A stretch of 64,000 nt of DNA from Pedobacter africanus. Lineage in GTDB: Bacteria > Bacteroidota > Bacteroidia > Sphingobacteriales > Sphingobacteriaceae. The DNA lies in contig NZ_FWXT01000006.1 of NCBI RefSeq assembly GCF_900176535.1, positions 50,343 through 114,342 of the forward strand. Reading direction: 5' to 3'. The notes beneath the pieces were generated by a model. That model had not been told where the DNA came from. It saw only the letters and a program-made list of their open reading frames with translations, and searched no databases. The position numbers and the translations under genes are program-made. Of the stretch, positions 1 through 7,941 are shown one piece after another (the stretch's first letter is position 1; each line of letters begins with the position of its first letter).

Positions 1-1230
1 AACAGTTTTGTCGGGGTTCAGGTCGTTGTGCATCTGGTCTACATAACCCAGCGCAACGGTCTCACCAACGCGGAAAGTACCCGTATCAGCAGTTTCCTGG
101 CCGGTAATTAAGCGGAACAGGGTGGTTTTACCTGCACCATTTGGCCCGATAATACCTACTATACCTGCAGGAGGTAAAGAGAAACTCAGGTTTTCGAACA
201 ACAGTTTATCGCCATAGGCTTTGGTTACATTATTGGCTTCAATTACCACATTACCCAGGCGTGGGCCTGCAGGAATAAACAGCTCTAGTTTATCTTCCCT
301 TTCCTTAGTATCCTCGGAAGCAAGTTTATCGTAATTAGACAAGCGGGCTTTAGACTTGGCATGACGGGCTTTAGGGGCCATACGCACCCACTCCAGCTCG
401 CGCTCCAGCGTTTTCTGACGTTTGCTCTCTGTCTTTTCTTCCTGTGCCAGGCGCTTGGCCTTCTGGTCTAACCATGAAGAATAATTGCCTTTCCATGGAA
501 TACCTTCGCCACGGTCGAGCTCCAGGATCCATCCGGCTACGTTATCCAGGAAGTACCTGTCGTGCGTAACGGCAATAACAGTTCCTTTATAGTTCTGTAA
601 AAATTGCTCCAGCCAGTCGATGCTCTCTGCATCAAGGTGGTTGGTAGGCTCATCCAGCAGCAATACATCTGGTTCCTGCAACAGCAAGCGGCACATGGCC
701 ACACGGCGGCGCTCACCTCCGGATAGTACCGATATTTTGGTTTCCGGATCAGGACAGCGCAGGGCATCCATGGCACGTTCCAGTTTGCTGTCCAGCTCCC
801 AGGCATTAACTGCATCGATCTTATCCTGCAGCTCACCCTGGCGGGCCATTAATTTATCCATTTTATCCGGATCGGAGTAATTTTCCTCCAGTCCGAACGC
901 TTCATTCACTGCTTCGTATTCTTTAAGGATAGCGGTAATTTCGGCTACGCCTTCTTCTACCACCTCTTTTACGGTTTTATTTTCATCAAGCTCCGGTTCC
1001 TGGGCCAGGTAGCCTACACTGTAGCCCGGTGAGAAAACTACTTCTCCCTGGAAGGATTTGTCAAGACCGGCTATAATTTTTAAAAGAGAGGATTTACCCG
1101 ATCCGTTTAAACCGATAACGCCAATTTTGGCGCCATAGAAAAAGGACAGGTAAATGTTTTTTAAAACTTGTTTTTGAGGTGGGTAAATCTTATTTACCCC
1201 AGCCATTGAGAATATGATCTTTTCGTCCAT
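1..1230 (-). CDS. ettA: Energy-dependent translational throttle ATPase EttA (ABC-F), C-terminus cut by window edge
   Basis: This is a cytoplasmic ABC-F ATPase that binds the ribosomal E site and gates early elongation according to ATP level. The ATG is at 1230, giving MDEKIIFSMAGVNKIYPP, and 410 codons are visible of the family's usual 555-560, so the C-terminal end lies outside the window. Visible parts are the first Walker A (GLNGSGKS, about residue 39), the ABC signature LSGGERRRVAM followed by LLLDEPTNHLD, then the charged linker between the two ATPase domains, and the second Walker A (GPNGAGKT). The linker contains WVRMAPKARHAKSKARLS, the tRNA-interaction motif that separates EttA from other ABC-F proteins. 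It is transcribed away from the fecR locus, which has its own promoter in the short shared spacer. The family call is firm; only the missing end is unknown. Confidence 0.95.
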   Translation of the reverse strand, partial: MDEKIIFSMAGVNKIYPPQKQVLKNIYLSFFYGAKIGVIGLNGSGKSSLLKIIAGLDKSFQGEVVFSPGYSVGYLAQEPELDENKTVKEVVEEGVAEITAILKEYEAVNEAFGLEENYSDPDKMDKLMARQGELQDKIDAVNAWELDSKLERAMDALRCPDPETKISVLSGGERRRVAMCRLLLQEPDVLLLDEPTNHLDAESIDWLEQFLQNYKGTVIAVTHDRYFLDNVAGWILELDRGEGIPWKGNYSSWLDQKAKRLAQEEKTESKRQKTLERELEWVRMAPKARHAKSKARLSNYDKLASEDTKEREDKLELFIPAGPRLGNVVIEANNVTKAYGDKLLFENLSFSLPPAGIVGIIGPNGAGKTTLFRLITGQETADTGTFRVGETVALGYVDQMHNDLNPDKTV

Positions 1231-1235
1231 GAGGG

Positions 1236-1264
1236 CAAAGATAAGAAAGCTAATCTGAATACAA
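1236..1264 (-). promoter_or_regulatory. Putative vegetative promoter of ettA
   Basis: On the minus strand TATCTTTG (1236-1243) matches the Bacteroidota -7 consensus TAnnTTTG, and a TTG (1262-1264) lies 18 bases upstream in the -33 position. The -7 box ends only five bases before the ATG at 1230, so transcription would begin at or next to the start codon. The bamD promoter has the same geometry. Confidence 0.55.
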
Positions 1265-1298
1265 TTTGTATCTTGGGCTTAAGTTTTTTTTAAAATCA

Positions 1299-1326
1299 TC
1301 TACTACCAGGGGCATACCTAGCTGTT
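1299..1326 (+). promoter_or_regulatory. Candidate ECF-sigma promoter element upstream of fecR
   Basis: TCTACTACCAGG (1299-1310) is repeated exactly at 6616-6627, and the following 16 bases keep 11 identities, so 23 of 28 positions agree. The two copies lie upstream of the two transcription units of the same glycan locus, fecR-susC and the lipoprotein-susCD operon. I infer a promoter element recognised by the ECF sigma factor encoded at 6012. It ends about 29 bases before the fecR ATG. No experimental data are available. Confidence 0.5.
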
Positions 1327-1354
1327 ATTAACTATTACATTACGTAAACAATTA

Positions 1355-2503
1355 ATGAATAAGAAAGAAGCGCAGGAGTTGTTAGATAAATATGCTGCAA
1401 ATTTATGTACACCCGAAGAAAAAGCCATAGTAGAGCGTTGGTATGCAAAAGAATCGGCAGCACAGCCTGAGCCTATTGTAAATGATCTGGACCAGACCAA
1501 AGCAGAGATTTGGACAGGGCTGCAGGAGCCCGGACTTGCTGCCGAAGAAAGAAAACCCCGGTTTAAATTGTGGATTGCTGCTGCTTCACTGCTGTTTATG
1601 CTGATGGGTGCCGGGTTTTATTTTTATACGCTGCGTCCTGAACCCTCATTTATTGCTGCAGGGCAAACAGGGGCAGATCAGCTGCCGGGGAGGAATGAGG
1701 CCATATTGGTTCTGGCCGATGGCTCCAGAATTATTTTAGGCCAGGCGGCCAAAGGTACACTGGCTACAGAGGGCAATACCCTGATCAGCAAGGTAGATGA
1801 AGGGCAGCTGAACTACAAAGCTTCGGTAAAGGATAGTAAAACCAGCAATGCCATTCCGAAATACAATACCATCAGCACGCCAAAAGGCGGACAGTACCGG
1901 GTGGTGCTTCCAGACGGGACGATAGTTTGGCTGAATGCGGCCTCATCCATACGGTTTCCCACAAGTTTCGATGCTGCTCAAAGAAATGTGGAGTTGACCG
2001 GGGAAGCATATTTTGAGGTTGCGGTAAACAGGGCCAAACCCTTTAACGTAGCCGCCGGAAAGACAAATGTCCGTGTATTGGGTACGCATTTTAATGTGAT
2101 GGCTTACCCCGATGAGGCCAGCGTAAATACCACGTTGCTGGAAGGGAGTGTAAAGGTTTCAACCGATAAGACCGAAGGTATTTTGAGACCCGGGGAACAG
2201 GCCCAGGCGCTTAACGGCAAAATAGCAATAAAGATGGTGGACCCGGAAGAGGCCGTAGCCTGGAAAAAAGGCTATTTCTATTTTAAAGATGCAGACATCA
2301 GGACAGTGATGCGACAGGTTTCGAGGTGGTACGATGTGGAGGTGGAATATCAGGGAAATGTTCAGAAAATGGCCTTCTCTGGCAAAATGTACCGGAATGT
2401 TGACATATTGAAAATGCTGGAGGCATTGAGTTATTTCAATGTGGATTACAAACTTGTGGATACCAGGAAAGAAAAAGGCAAAAATACCATTGTGATCAAA
2501 TAA
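1355..2503 (+). CDS. FecR-family anti-sigma factor
   Basis: This inner-membrane anti-sigma regulator passes a signal from a TonB-dependent receptor in the outer membrane to an ECF sigma factor. It has 382 residues: a short cytoplasmic N-terminal part (about 1-70) that should hold the sigma factor, one membrane helix at about 72-91 (LWIAAASLLFMLMGAGFYFY), and a periplasmic FecR domain. The FecR domain contains TPKGGQYRVVLPDGTIVWLNAAS and the conserved VELTGEAYFEV stretch, with a C-terminal STN-like FecR domain. The lines KGYFYFKDADIRTVMRQVSRWYDV are typical of Bacteroidota members. The stop is 12 bases before the susC start, so the two are co-transcribed. The partner sigma factor is not upstream as usual but lies at 6012, after the receptor. 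Confidence 0.93.
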   Translation: MNKKEAQELLDKYAANLCTPEEKAIVERWYAKESAAQPEPIVNDLDQTKAEIWTGLQEPGLAAEERKPRFKLWIAAASLLFMLMGAGFYFYTLRPEPSFIAAGQTGADQLPGRNEAILVLADGSRIILGQAAKGTLATEGNTLISKVDEGQLNYKASVKDSKTSNAIPKYNTISTPKGGQYRVVLPDGTIVWLNAASSIRFPTSFDAAQRNVELTGEAYFEVAVNRAKPFNVAAGKTNVRVLGTHFNVMAYPDEASVNTTLLEGSVKVSTDKTEGILRPGEQAQALNGKIAIKMVDPEEAVAWKKGYFYFKDADIRTVMRQVSRWYDVEVEYQGNVQKMAFSGKMYRNVDILKMLEALSYFNVDYKLVDTRKEKGKNTIVIK

Positions 2504-2515
2504 ATAACCGGGGCT

Positions 2516-5500
2516 ATGAAACTAATCGTTTTGCTGATAACCATAGCTCTTGTTCAGATAGGCATTGAGGCCCATGCCCAGGTTACGCTGGATAAAAAGG
2601 ACATCAGGCTGGCCCAGGTTTTTCAGGTGATAGAAAAGCAGACCGGCTACGTGTTCCTGTATACAGATCAGGAGCTTCCGGAAATCAGGATTGATATAAA
2701 GGTTAAAGACCTGAGTATTGCCGAGGCGCTACAGCTTTGTTTTAAAGATCTGCCCTATACCTTTAAAATTGTGGAACACAATATTCTGGTAAGGAAAGAA
2801 AAACAGGCTGCGGGGCTTGCTGCCGCAAAACAGCAGAATTTGTCATTAAGGGTGGAAGGGACGGTAAGCGATAACAAAGGACTGGCCCTGTCGGGAGCTA
2901 CCATCCGTATTGAAAATACCAATATAGGGACCATTGCCGGCCCTGCCGGTGAGTATAGCCTGAGGGTTCCAGACGCAAAGGCTGTGCTGGTGTTTTCTTT
3001 TGTGGGCTTTACCGCCAGAAAACTGAGCATAAACGGACGCACACAGCTAAATGTAACGTTGGCAGAGGATGCAGCGGCTATAGACGAGCTCCAGGTAGTG
3101 GGCTACGGAATTCAGAAAAAGGCAAGTGTGGTGGGCGCCATTTCCAATATCAACCTGCGCGAGCTGAGAAGGGCAGCGCCCTCTAATCTGAGCAATGCGC
3201 TTGGGGGAAGTATGCCCGGATTGATTACCCGGATGGGTGATGGGGCTATAGGCGGAGTGCAAAACCGCTATTCAAACGGGAGTCTGGATGATGCGCAGAT
3301 CTATATCCGTGGTAAATCTACCCTGAATGCCCAGGCTGCGCTAGTGTTGATTGACGGGGTGGAGGGATCGCTTTCGCGGATGAACCCGGAAGACATTGAG
3401 CAGTTTACCGTTTTGAAAGATGCCTCTGCTACAGCGATATACGGTGTGAGAGGAGGTAATGGGGTAATTCTGATTACCACCAGGAGGGGTGAGCCGGGCA
3501 AACCTAAGTTGAGTGCGAGCAGTCAGTTCAGGCGGATGCAGCCATTGGATTTCCCGAAGTTTCTGGGCGCATATGATTATGCAAGCTTGTACAACGAGGC
3601 GCTGAGGAATGCTGATTTGCCTGAACTGTATACGGCTGAAGATCTGGAACTGTACCGTAACGGTAAAGACCCTTTAGGGCATTCAGATATCAACTGGGCC
3701 GATGTGTTGATGAAAGACCATTTTATGGAACAGCAGCATGTGGCCAGCATATCGGGGGGTACGGCAAGGGTAAGGTATTACATCAGCGGAGAATACAACC
3801 AATCGGGTGGCATTTTTGTGGGCAGCAAAACAAACAATACAGACTACAATTACCGGCGTTATAACCTGCGTTCGAACCTGGATTTTACAATTACCAAAAG
3901 TACGGAACTAGGTGTCAAATTAAATGGGCGGCTGAACGATCTGAATACACCCATTAAGGCCGAAAGCAGCGGACAGCGGATAAACGGGGTAGCCTGGGGC
4001 GATATTGTAGCCAGAAAGCCCATTGAAGGGCAGCTTTACAATCCCGATGGGTCTTACAGCGCCGGACTCGGGGCCATCCCCACCTGGAACACACTGGCAG
4101 ATTTGTATGACGGGGGCTTCATCAGGCGGCTTTCCAACTCCATAGAATCGAATTTTACCTTAAACCAGAAACTTGATTTTCTTACCCCTGGGTTGTGGTT
4201 CAGGGCTTTATATGGCTTAAGTTACAGTAATGGCTCCACCAAGCAGCTGAACCGGAGCCCGGGCATTTTTAGCTACAATCCCCTTAATGGGGTTTATACC
4301 CTGGAAAAGCCGGCAATATTGCCCTGGTACAGCATTGTAAGTGGCCAATTTCAGGATTTTGGCCGTACCCAGCAGATTGAAATGGCCCTGAATTACGATA
4401 AGGTCATTGCAGCCAACCACCACCTTAGTGCCATGGGTGTTTTTACACAATCGACCAATGAGCTGCAGGCCGCATTGCCCCGTTATTTCCAGGGAATAGC
4501 GGGGCGTGTTACTTACGCCTATAAAAATAAATACCTGGCCGAAGGGAACCTGGGCTACAATGGCTCAGATGCGTTTAATAAAGCCCGACGTTACGCCCTG
4601 TTCCCGGCGGGAGCATTGGGATGGGTGCTTTCGGAAGAGCATTTCCTGAAAAGAAACCTTAAATTCATCAGTTTTATGAAGTTGAGGGCTTCCTATGGAG
4701 AGGTTGGCAACGACCGGCTGAATGGCGGTCTGCAGTACTTTTACCAATATAATTTTACGGCCCCTTTGCCAATTCCCGGCTCAGACAATACGGTGAATGG
4801 ATACTATAACCTGGGAATGGGTGCGGGCTCGCAACAGATTGGTTTGGTGGAAGGCACGTTGGGAAACGACCAGGTAACCTGGGAAACGGCGCGGAAAACC
4901 AATCTGGGGCTGGATCTGAAATTATTTAACAGCCGTTTGAGTTTTACGGGCGATGTATTTTATGAAAAGCGGAACGATATCCTTACCCAGCGGGCGGATT
5001 TTCCAATGTATACCGGGCTGACTACTTCCCGGCTCCCTGCGCTGAATATTGGCAAGGTAGACAATAAAGGGATAGAGTTTTCATTAGGCTACGCTGACCA
5101 GGTAGGGGGGCTTGTCTACAACATCGGGGGAAATTATACTTTTGTGCGCAATAAGATTGTTTACCGGGGTGAGGCAAGCCAGAAATATGCATGGCAGTAT
5201 GCTACCGGCCACCCGATTGGTACGGAAAGTTTGTACACCTGGACGGGCAGGTTTTACAGTGAAGAAGATCTGCTGAACCCCGATGTGCCCAAACCGGTAG
5301 GGGTAACCAGGGCGGGGGAGCTGATGTTTGCCGACCTGAACGGAGATAAGCTGATCAATAGCGACGACATGGCATACCAGGGTTATACCGAGACACCCGA
5401 AATAACTTATGGAATGAATATGGGGCTGGACTATAAGGGCCTGTACCTGTCTGCCAGCTGGTATGGCGCATCGAATGTAGCCTACAGGCCTTCGGGAGCC

Positions 5501-5926
5501 ATACGGTACGAATTTGCAAACAATGTACAGCCTTACCAGATGGCCGAACGCTGGGTTTACGATCCGGAGCGCGGCCTGGATACGCGGGCGAGTGCAAAAT
5601 ACCCCTTGCTGATGGTGGGTGCTGCACCTCAAACGCGCCAGGCTTCTACTTTTCATAAGCTGAACGCAGCTTACCTGAGGTTAAGGGCAATAGAGCTGGG
5701 CTATAATTTTCCGAAGCCCCTGCTACAAAAGCTCAGGGTAACGGCATTGCGTGTATTTTTAAGCGGCTCCAACCTGCTTACTTTTTCGGGCATGAAAAAA
5801 TACCACATAGATCCGGAGTATATCGGTTCCAATAATCCGGATGCGCCGGGTACCAATGGGGCATTAACAGGGGTATACTCTCCGCAAAATAAATTCTATG
5901 CGCTGGGGCTGAATATTGTCTTCTGA
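2516..5926 (+). CDS. SusC/RagA TonB-dependent receptor with STN signalling domain (sensor type, no SusD partner)
   Basis: This outer-membrane TonB-dependent receptor has 1136 residues. Domains in order are a signal peptide (about 1-21, ending AHAQ), an STN domain (about 22-93) that contacts FecR in the periplasm, a carboxypeptidase regulatory-like domain (about 110-185), the plug (from about residue 195, with VVGYGIQKKASVVGA), and a 22-strand barrel ending in the aromatic residue F. It directly follows fecR and no SusD gene follows it; the next gene is the ECF sigma factor. From the plug to the C-terminus it is nearly collinear with the SusC at 13709, with long identical runs such as PSNLSNALGGS and KKYHIDPEYIGS. 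That copy has no STN domain but has a SusD. I infer that this protein senses, and perhaps imports, the same ligand. Confidence 0.93.
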   Translation: MKLIVLLITIALVQIGIEAHAQVTLDKKDIRLAQVFQVIEKQTGYVFLYTDQELPEIRIDIKVKDLSIAEALQLCFKDLPYTFKIVEHNILVRKEKQAAGLAAAKQQNLSLRVEGTVSDNKGLALSGATIRIENTNIGTIAGPAGEYSLRVPDAKAVLVFSFVGFTARKLSINGRTQLNVTLAEDAAAIDELQVVGYGIQKKASVVGAISNINLRELRRAAPSNLSNALGGSMPGLITRMGDGAIGGVQNRYSNGSLDDAQIYIRGKSTLNAQAALVLIDGVEGSLSRMNPEDIEQFTVLKDASATAIYGVRGGNGVILITTRRGEPGKPKLSASSQFRRMQPLDFPKFLGAYDYASLYNEALRNADLPELYTAEDLELYRNGKDPLGHSDINWADVLMKDHFMEQQHVASISGGTARVRYYISGEYNQSGGIFVGSKTNNTDYNYRRYNLRSNLDFTITKSTELGVKLNGRLNDLNTPIKAESSGQRINGVAWGDIVARKPIEGQLYNPDGSYSAGLGAIPTWNTLADLYDGGFIRRLSNSIESNFTLNQKLDFLTPGLWFRALYGLSYSNGSTKQLNRSPGIFSYNPLNGVYTLEKPAILPWYSIVSGQFQDFGRTQQIEMALNYDKVIAANHHLSAMGVFTQSTNELQAALPRYFQGIAGRVTYAYKNKYLAEGNLGYNGSDAFNKARRYALFPAGALGWVLSEEHFLKRNLKFISFMKLRASYGEVGNDRLNGGLQYFYQYNFTAPLPIPGSDNTVNGYYNLGMGAGSQQIGLVEGTLGNDQVTWETARKTNLGLDLKLFNSRLSFTGDVFYEKRNDILTQRADFPMYTGLTTSRLPALNIGKVDNKGIEFSLGYADQVGGLVYNIGGNYTFVRNKIVYRGEASQKYAWQYATGHPIGTESLYTWTGRFYSEEDLLNPDVPKPVGVTRAGELMFADLNGDKLINSDDMAYQGYTETPEITYGMNMGLDYKGLYLSASWYGASNVAYRPSGAIRYEFANNVQPYQMAERWVYDPERGLDTRASAKYPLLMVGAAPQTRQASTFHKLNAAYLRLRAIELGYNFPKPLLQKLRVTALRVFLSGSNLLTFSGMKKYHIDPEYIGSNNPDAPGTNGALTGVYSPQNKFYALGLNIVF

Positions 5927-6011
5927 TCTTTTATAGATTTATAGCTTCGGTGACGTAAACAATTGTTGTATATTAAATATTTCTGTAGTATATTCGTAAC
6001 AACAGAACCTC

Positions 6012-6596
6012 ATGCTGGCCTACAAATCATATACTGATCGGGAACTGCTGGATTGCTTAAAATCAGGAGACCGTGCCGCTTTCGCTGAAATCTACGAACG
6101 GTATTGGAAGACTATGTATTTTCATGCATTAAAAATGCTGGGGGATGAGGACGATGCCAAAGACCTGGTGCAGGAACTTTTTGCTTCGGTATGGGCCAGG
6201 GCAGCCAGTATTCCTTTTAACAACAACCTTTCCGGTTACCTGTACATCACCGCCAGGAACAAGATCATTAACCTGATACAGCAAAGGAAAGTGCGCCGGG
6301 ATTATTTAAGCGGATTAGCCGCCTTTGCCGAGGAGGCCAGTAACGGCACCATAGAGCGGATAGATGAAAAAGAGCTGCTGCTGATCGTTGAAAAAGAAAT
6401 TCAGGCCCTTCCCTATAAAATGCGCCAGGTGTTTGAACTGAGCCGCAAACAATACCTTTCCCATAAGGAAATTGCAGACGAACTGGATATTTCCGATAAA
6501 ACGGTAAAGAAGCAGATTGGTTATGCCATAAGGATGATCAAGCTGAAACTGGATGTGCTGACCAGGGTTGTGCTCCTCTTTATTTTCTTTCAATAA
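6012..6596 (+). CDS. ECF RNA polymerase sigma factor (sigma-70 family, Bacteroidota type)
   Basis: A 194-residue ECF sigma factor with region 2 (about residues 24-95, including DDAKDLVQELFASVWARA) and region 4 (about 130-180, with the helix-turn-helix LSHKEIADELDISDKTVKKQ). It should be held by the FecR at 1355 and released when the STN receptor at 2516 is occupied. It begins 85 bases after that receptor gene, which reverses the usual sigma-fecR-susC order. The last residues (VVLLFIFFQ) are hydrophobic and unusual for a soluble sigma factor, though similar tails occur in Bacteroidota homologues. The upstream spacer holds ACGTAAACAATT (5953-5964), which is also present just before fecR. The likely targets are its own locus, through the paired motif at 1299 and 6616. 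Confidence 0.93.
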   Translation: MLAYKSYTDRELLDCLKSGDRAAFAEIYERYWKTMYFHALKMLGDEDDAKDLVQELFASVWARAASIPFNNNLSGYLYITARNKIINLIQQRKVRRDYLSGLAAFAEEASNGTIERIDEKELLLIVEKEIQALPYKMRQVFELSRKQYLSHKEIADELDISDKTVKKQIGYAIRMIKLKLDVLTRVVLLFIFFQ

Positions 6597-6615
6597 TAAA
6601 ATTCTGAAGTGCCGG

Positions 6616-6643
6616 TCTACTACCAGGCGCAAGGCTAACTGTT
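6616..6643 (+). promoter_or_regulatory. Candidate ECF-sigma promoter element upstream of the lipoprotein-susCD operon
   Basis: This is the second copy of the element described at 1299: TCTACTACCAGG is identical and 23 of 28 bases match overall. It sits just after the sigma-factor gene and about 146 bases before the first lipoprotein ATG, leaving a long untranslated leader. The duplication around the locus supports autoregulation by the sigma factor at 6012. Confidence 0.5.
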
Positions 6644-6774
6644 TTATTATTAATAAGTCAGTAAAACCTGCGGGTTAGCGCTGATCTGGATTTTGGTTTG
6701 CCGGACAGCATGCGGTGTGGCTAAAATTCAGGTACAATGCGGCCGCAGGTCTTACTGCCAAACAAACTAAACAG

Positions 6775-6803
6775 AAATAACCACCACGATGAAAAAGCAA
6801 AAC
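6775..6803 (+). repeat. 29-base duplicated leader, copy 1
   Basis: The 29 bases spanning AAATAACCACCACG, the ATG and the first codons (MKKQN) are identical to 7913-7941. The perfect identity across non-coding and coding bases shows that the two lipoprotein genes arose by tandem duplication that included the translation start region. Confidence 0.85.
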
Positions 6804-7874
6804 CTAACCCCCTGTACTTTGATGTACACAATGATTTTTTTAGTTTTTTCGCTCTTATCTCTATCCTGTACAAAAAGTAAGGCGCCTGTTGCCGATGATC
6901 CTGAAAGTGTGCAGCGGAAGCAAAGCAGTACCGAAGCCTTAGTGGCTGCAGCCCAGGACCTGCCCGGTGGTAAAGCCCGTTTTTCAGCGGTAGTGGGCAA
7001 TATGGACCTTTCCGGAGAAACCGTTGTGAGAATTTGCAACTGGACATTTAATCCTGGTGCCGGAACTGTGGCTGCCACTTATTGGGATTGGAATACGGCA
7101 GATGAAAAGGGCAAAACATTGTTTAATGCACATACCTGCACTTTTGAGGGCATCAGCAAGACCGCCAATCCCTATACGCCTGCAGGCTGGATGCTACCCG
7201 CGGGCCAGTATTTTGGCCGGACAGGTGTATATACTTACAATGCCACTACAGGTATACTTTCCATTGCCTGGGATGCACCCTGGGCAGGGGTAACCGAAAG
7301 CTGGAATGTAAGCAATCCTGATGCCTTTAGTGCAAAAGTATCGCTCAGAAGTTCCAATTACGGCCTTACCCATGGCAGGGGCTACGGCAGCAATGCCTCA
7401 TGGAGTACCTTTAAAACAATTGCACAAGTGCCCCGTGTGCTTTATCGTGGTTTTAGGATCGCTGTTTGGTCTAAAAATGGGACCACTATCTATATAGACA
7501 CGATAGGGGCCGGTGCATGGAAGGCTGATAAATTAAATCTGTCTCCTTTTACCGCGTCTGCCAATGGCAATACCCTGCATGCGCTGTTGCCCAGCTCTGA
7601 TGATGTATGCAATGATGGCTGTACAACCAGCAGGAACGGCATCATATATCATCTTGCCAGTAACAACAACGGCCGAAGTATGGTTTACAACCATTTTTGT
7701 GCCTGCCTGCCTACTAACGATGAGTTTCCTACCTACAACCGTAATTTACATCCTTATGCTTTTCAGCAGATTATTGATGATAACGGCAATATGAGGGGTT
7801 TTGTAGGAATTGAACAGCAGGATGAGCCCGGGTCGGCTGGTTATCAATACCAGCTTAAGGAATATTTTCAATAA
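6789..7874 (+). CDS. Lipoprotein of unrecognised family, paralogue 1
   Basis: I do not recognise this family. The 361-residue product begins MKKQN, has a hydrophobic signal with a lipobox (SLLSLSC, Cys at about residue 27) and should be a lipoprotein, probably exported to the surface. Aligned with the neighbour at 7927 it shows conserved blocks: HTCTF(E/D)G, THGRGYGSNA-WSTFKTI, GIIYH--SNNNGR-M, FCACL, and a C-terminal IIDDNG-MRG-VG-E. Mature Cys residues are conserved (HTC, a C-x3-C pair, and CAC), suggesting disulfides in the periplasm or at the surface. It lies first in the operon, ahead of SusC/SusD, where surface glycan-binding proteins can occur. A binding role or a new enzyme family are both possible. 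Confidence 0.8.
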   Translation: MKKQNLTPCTLMYTMIFLVFSLLSLSCTKSKAPVADDPESVQRKQSSTEALVAAAQDLPGGKARFSAVVGNMDLSGETVVRICNWTFNPGAGTVAATYWDWNTADEKGKTLFNAHTCTFEGISKTANPYTPAGWMLPAGQYFGRTGVYTYNATTGILSIAWDAPWAGVTESWNVSNPDAFSAKVSLRSSNYGLTHGRGYGSNASWSTFKTIAQVPRVLYRGFRIAVWSKNGTTIYIDTIGAGAWKADKLNLSPFTASANGNTLHALLPSSDDVCNDGCTTSRNGIIYHLASNNNGRSMVYNHFCACLPTNDEFPTYNRNLHPYAFQQIIDDNGNMRGFVGIEQQDEPGSAGYQYQLKEYFQ

Positions 7875-7912
7875 CAACAAAGGCATCTTAACCAGCTTTT
7901 TAACCTAAACAT

Positions 7913-7941
7913 AAATAACCACCACGATGAAAAAGCAAAAC
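7913..7941 (+). repeat. 29-base duplicated leader, copy 2
   Basis: Identical to 6775-6803. It includes the start codon of the second lipoprotein gene at 7927. Confidence 0.85.
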
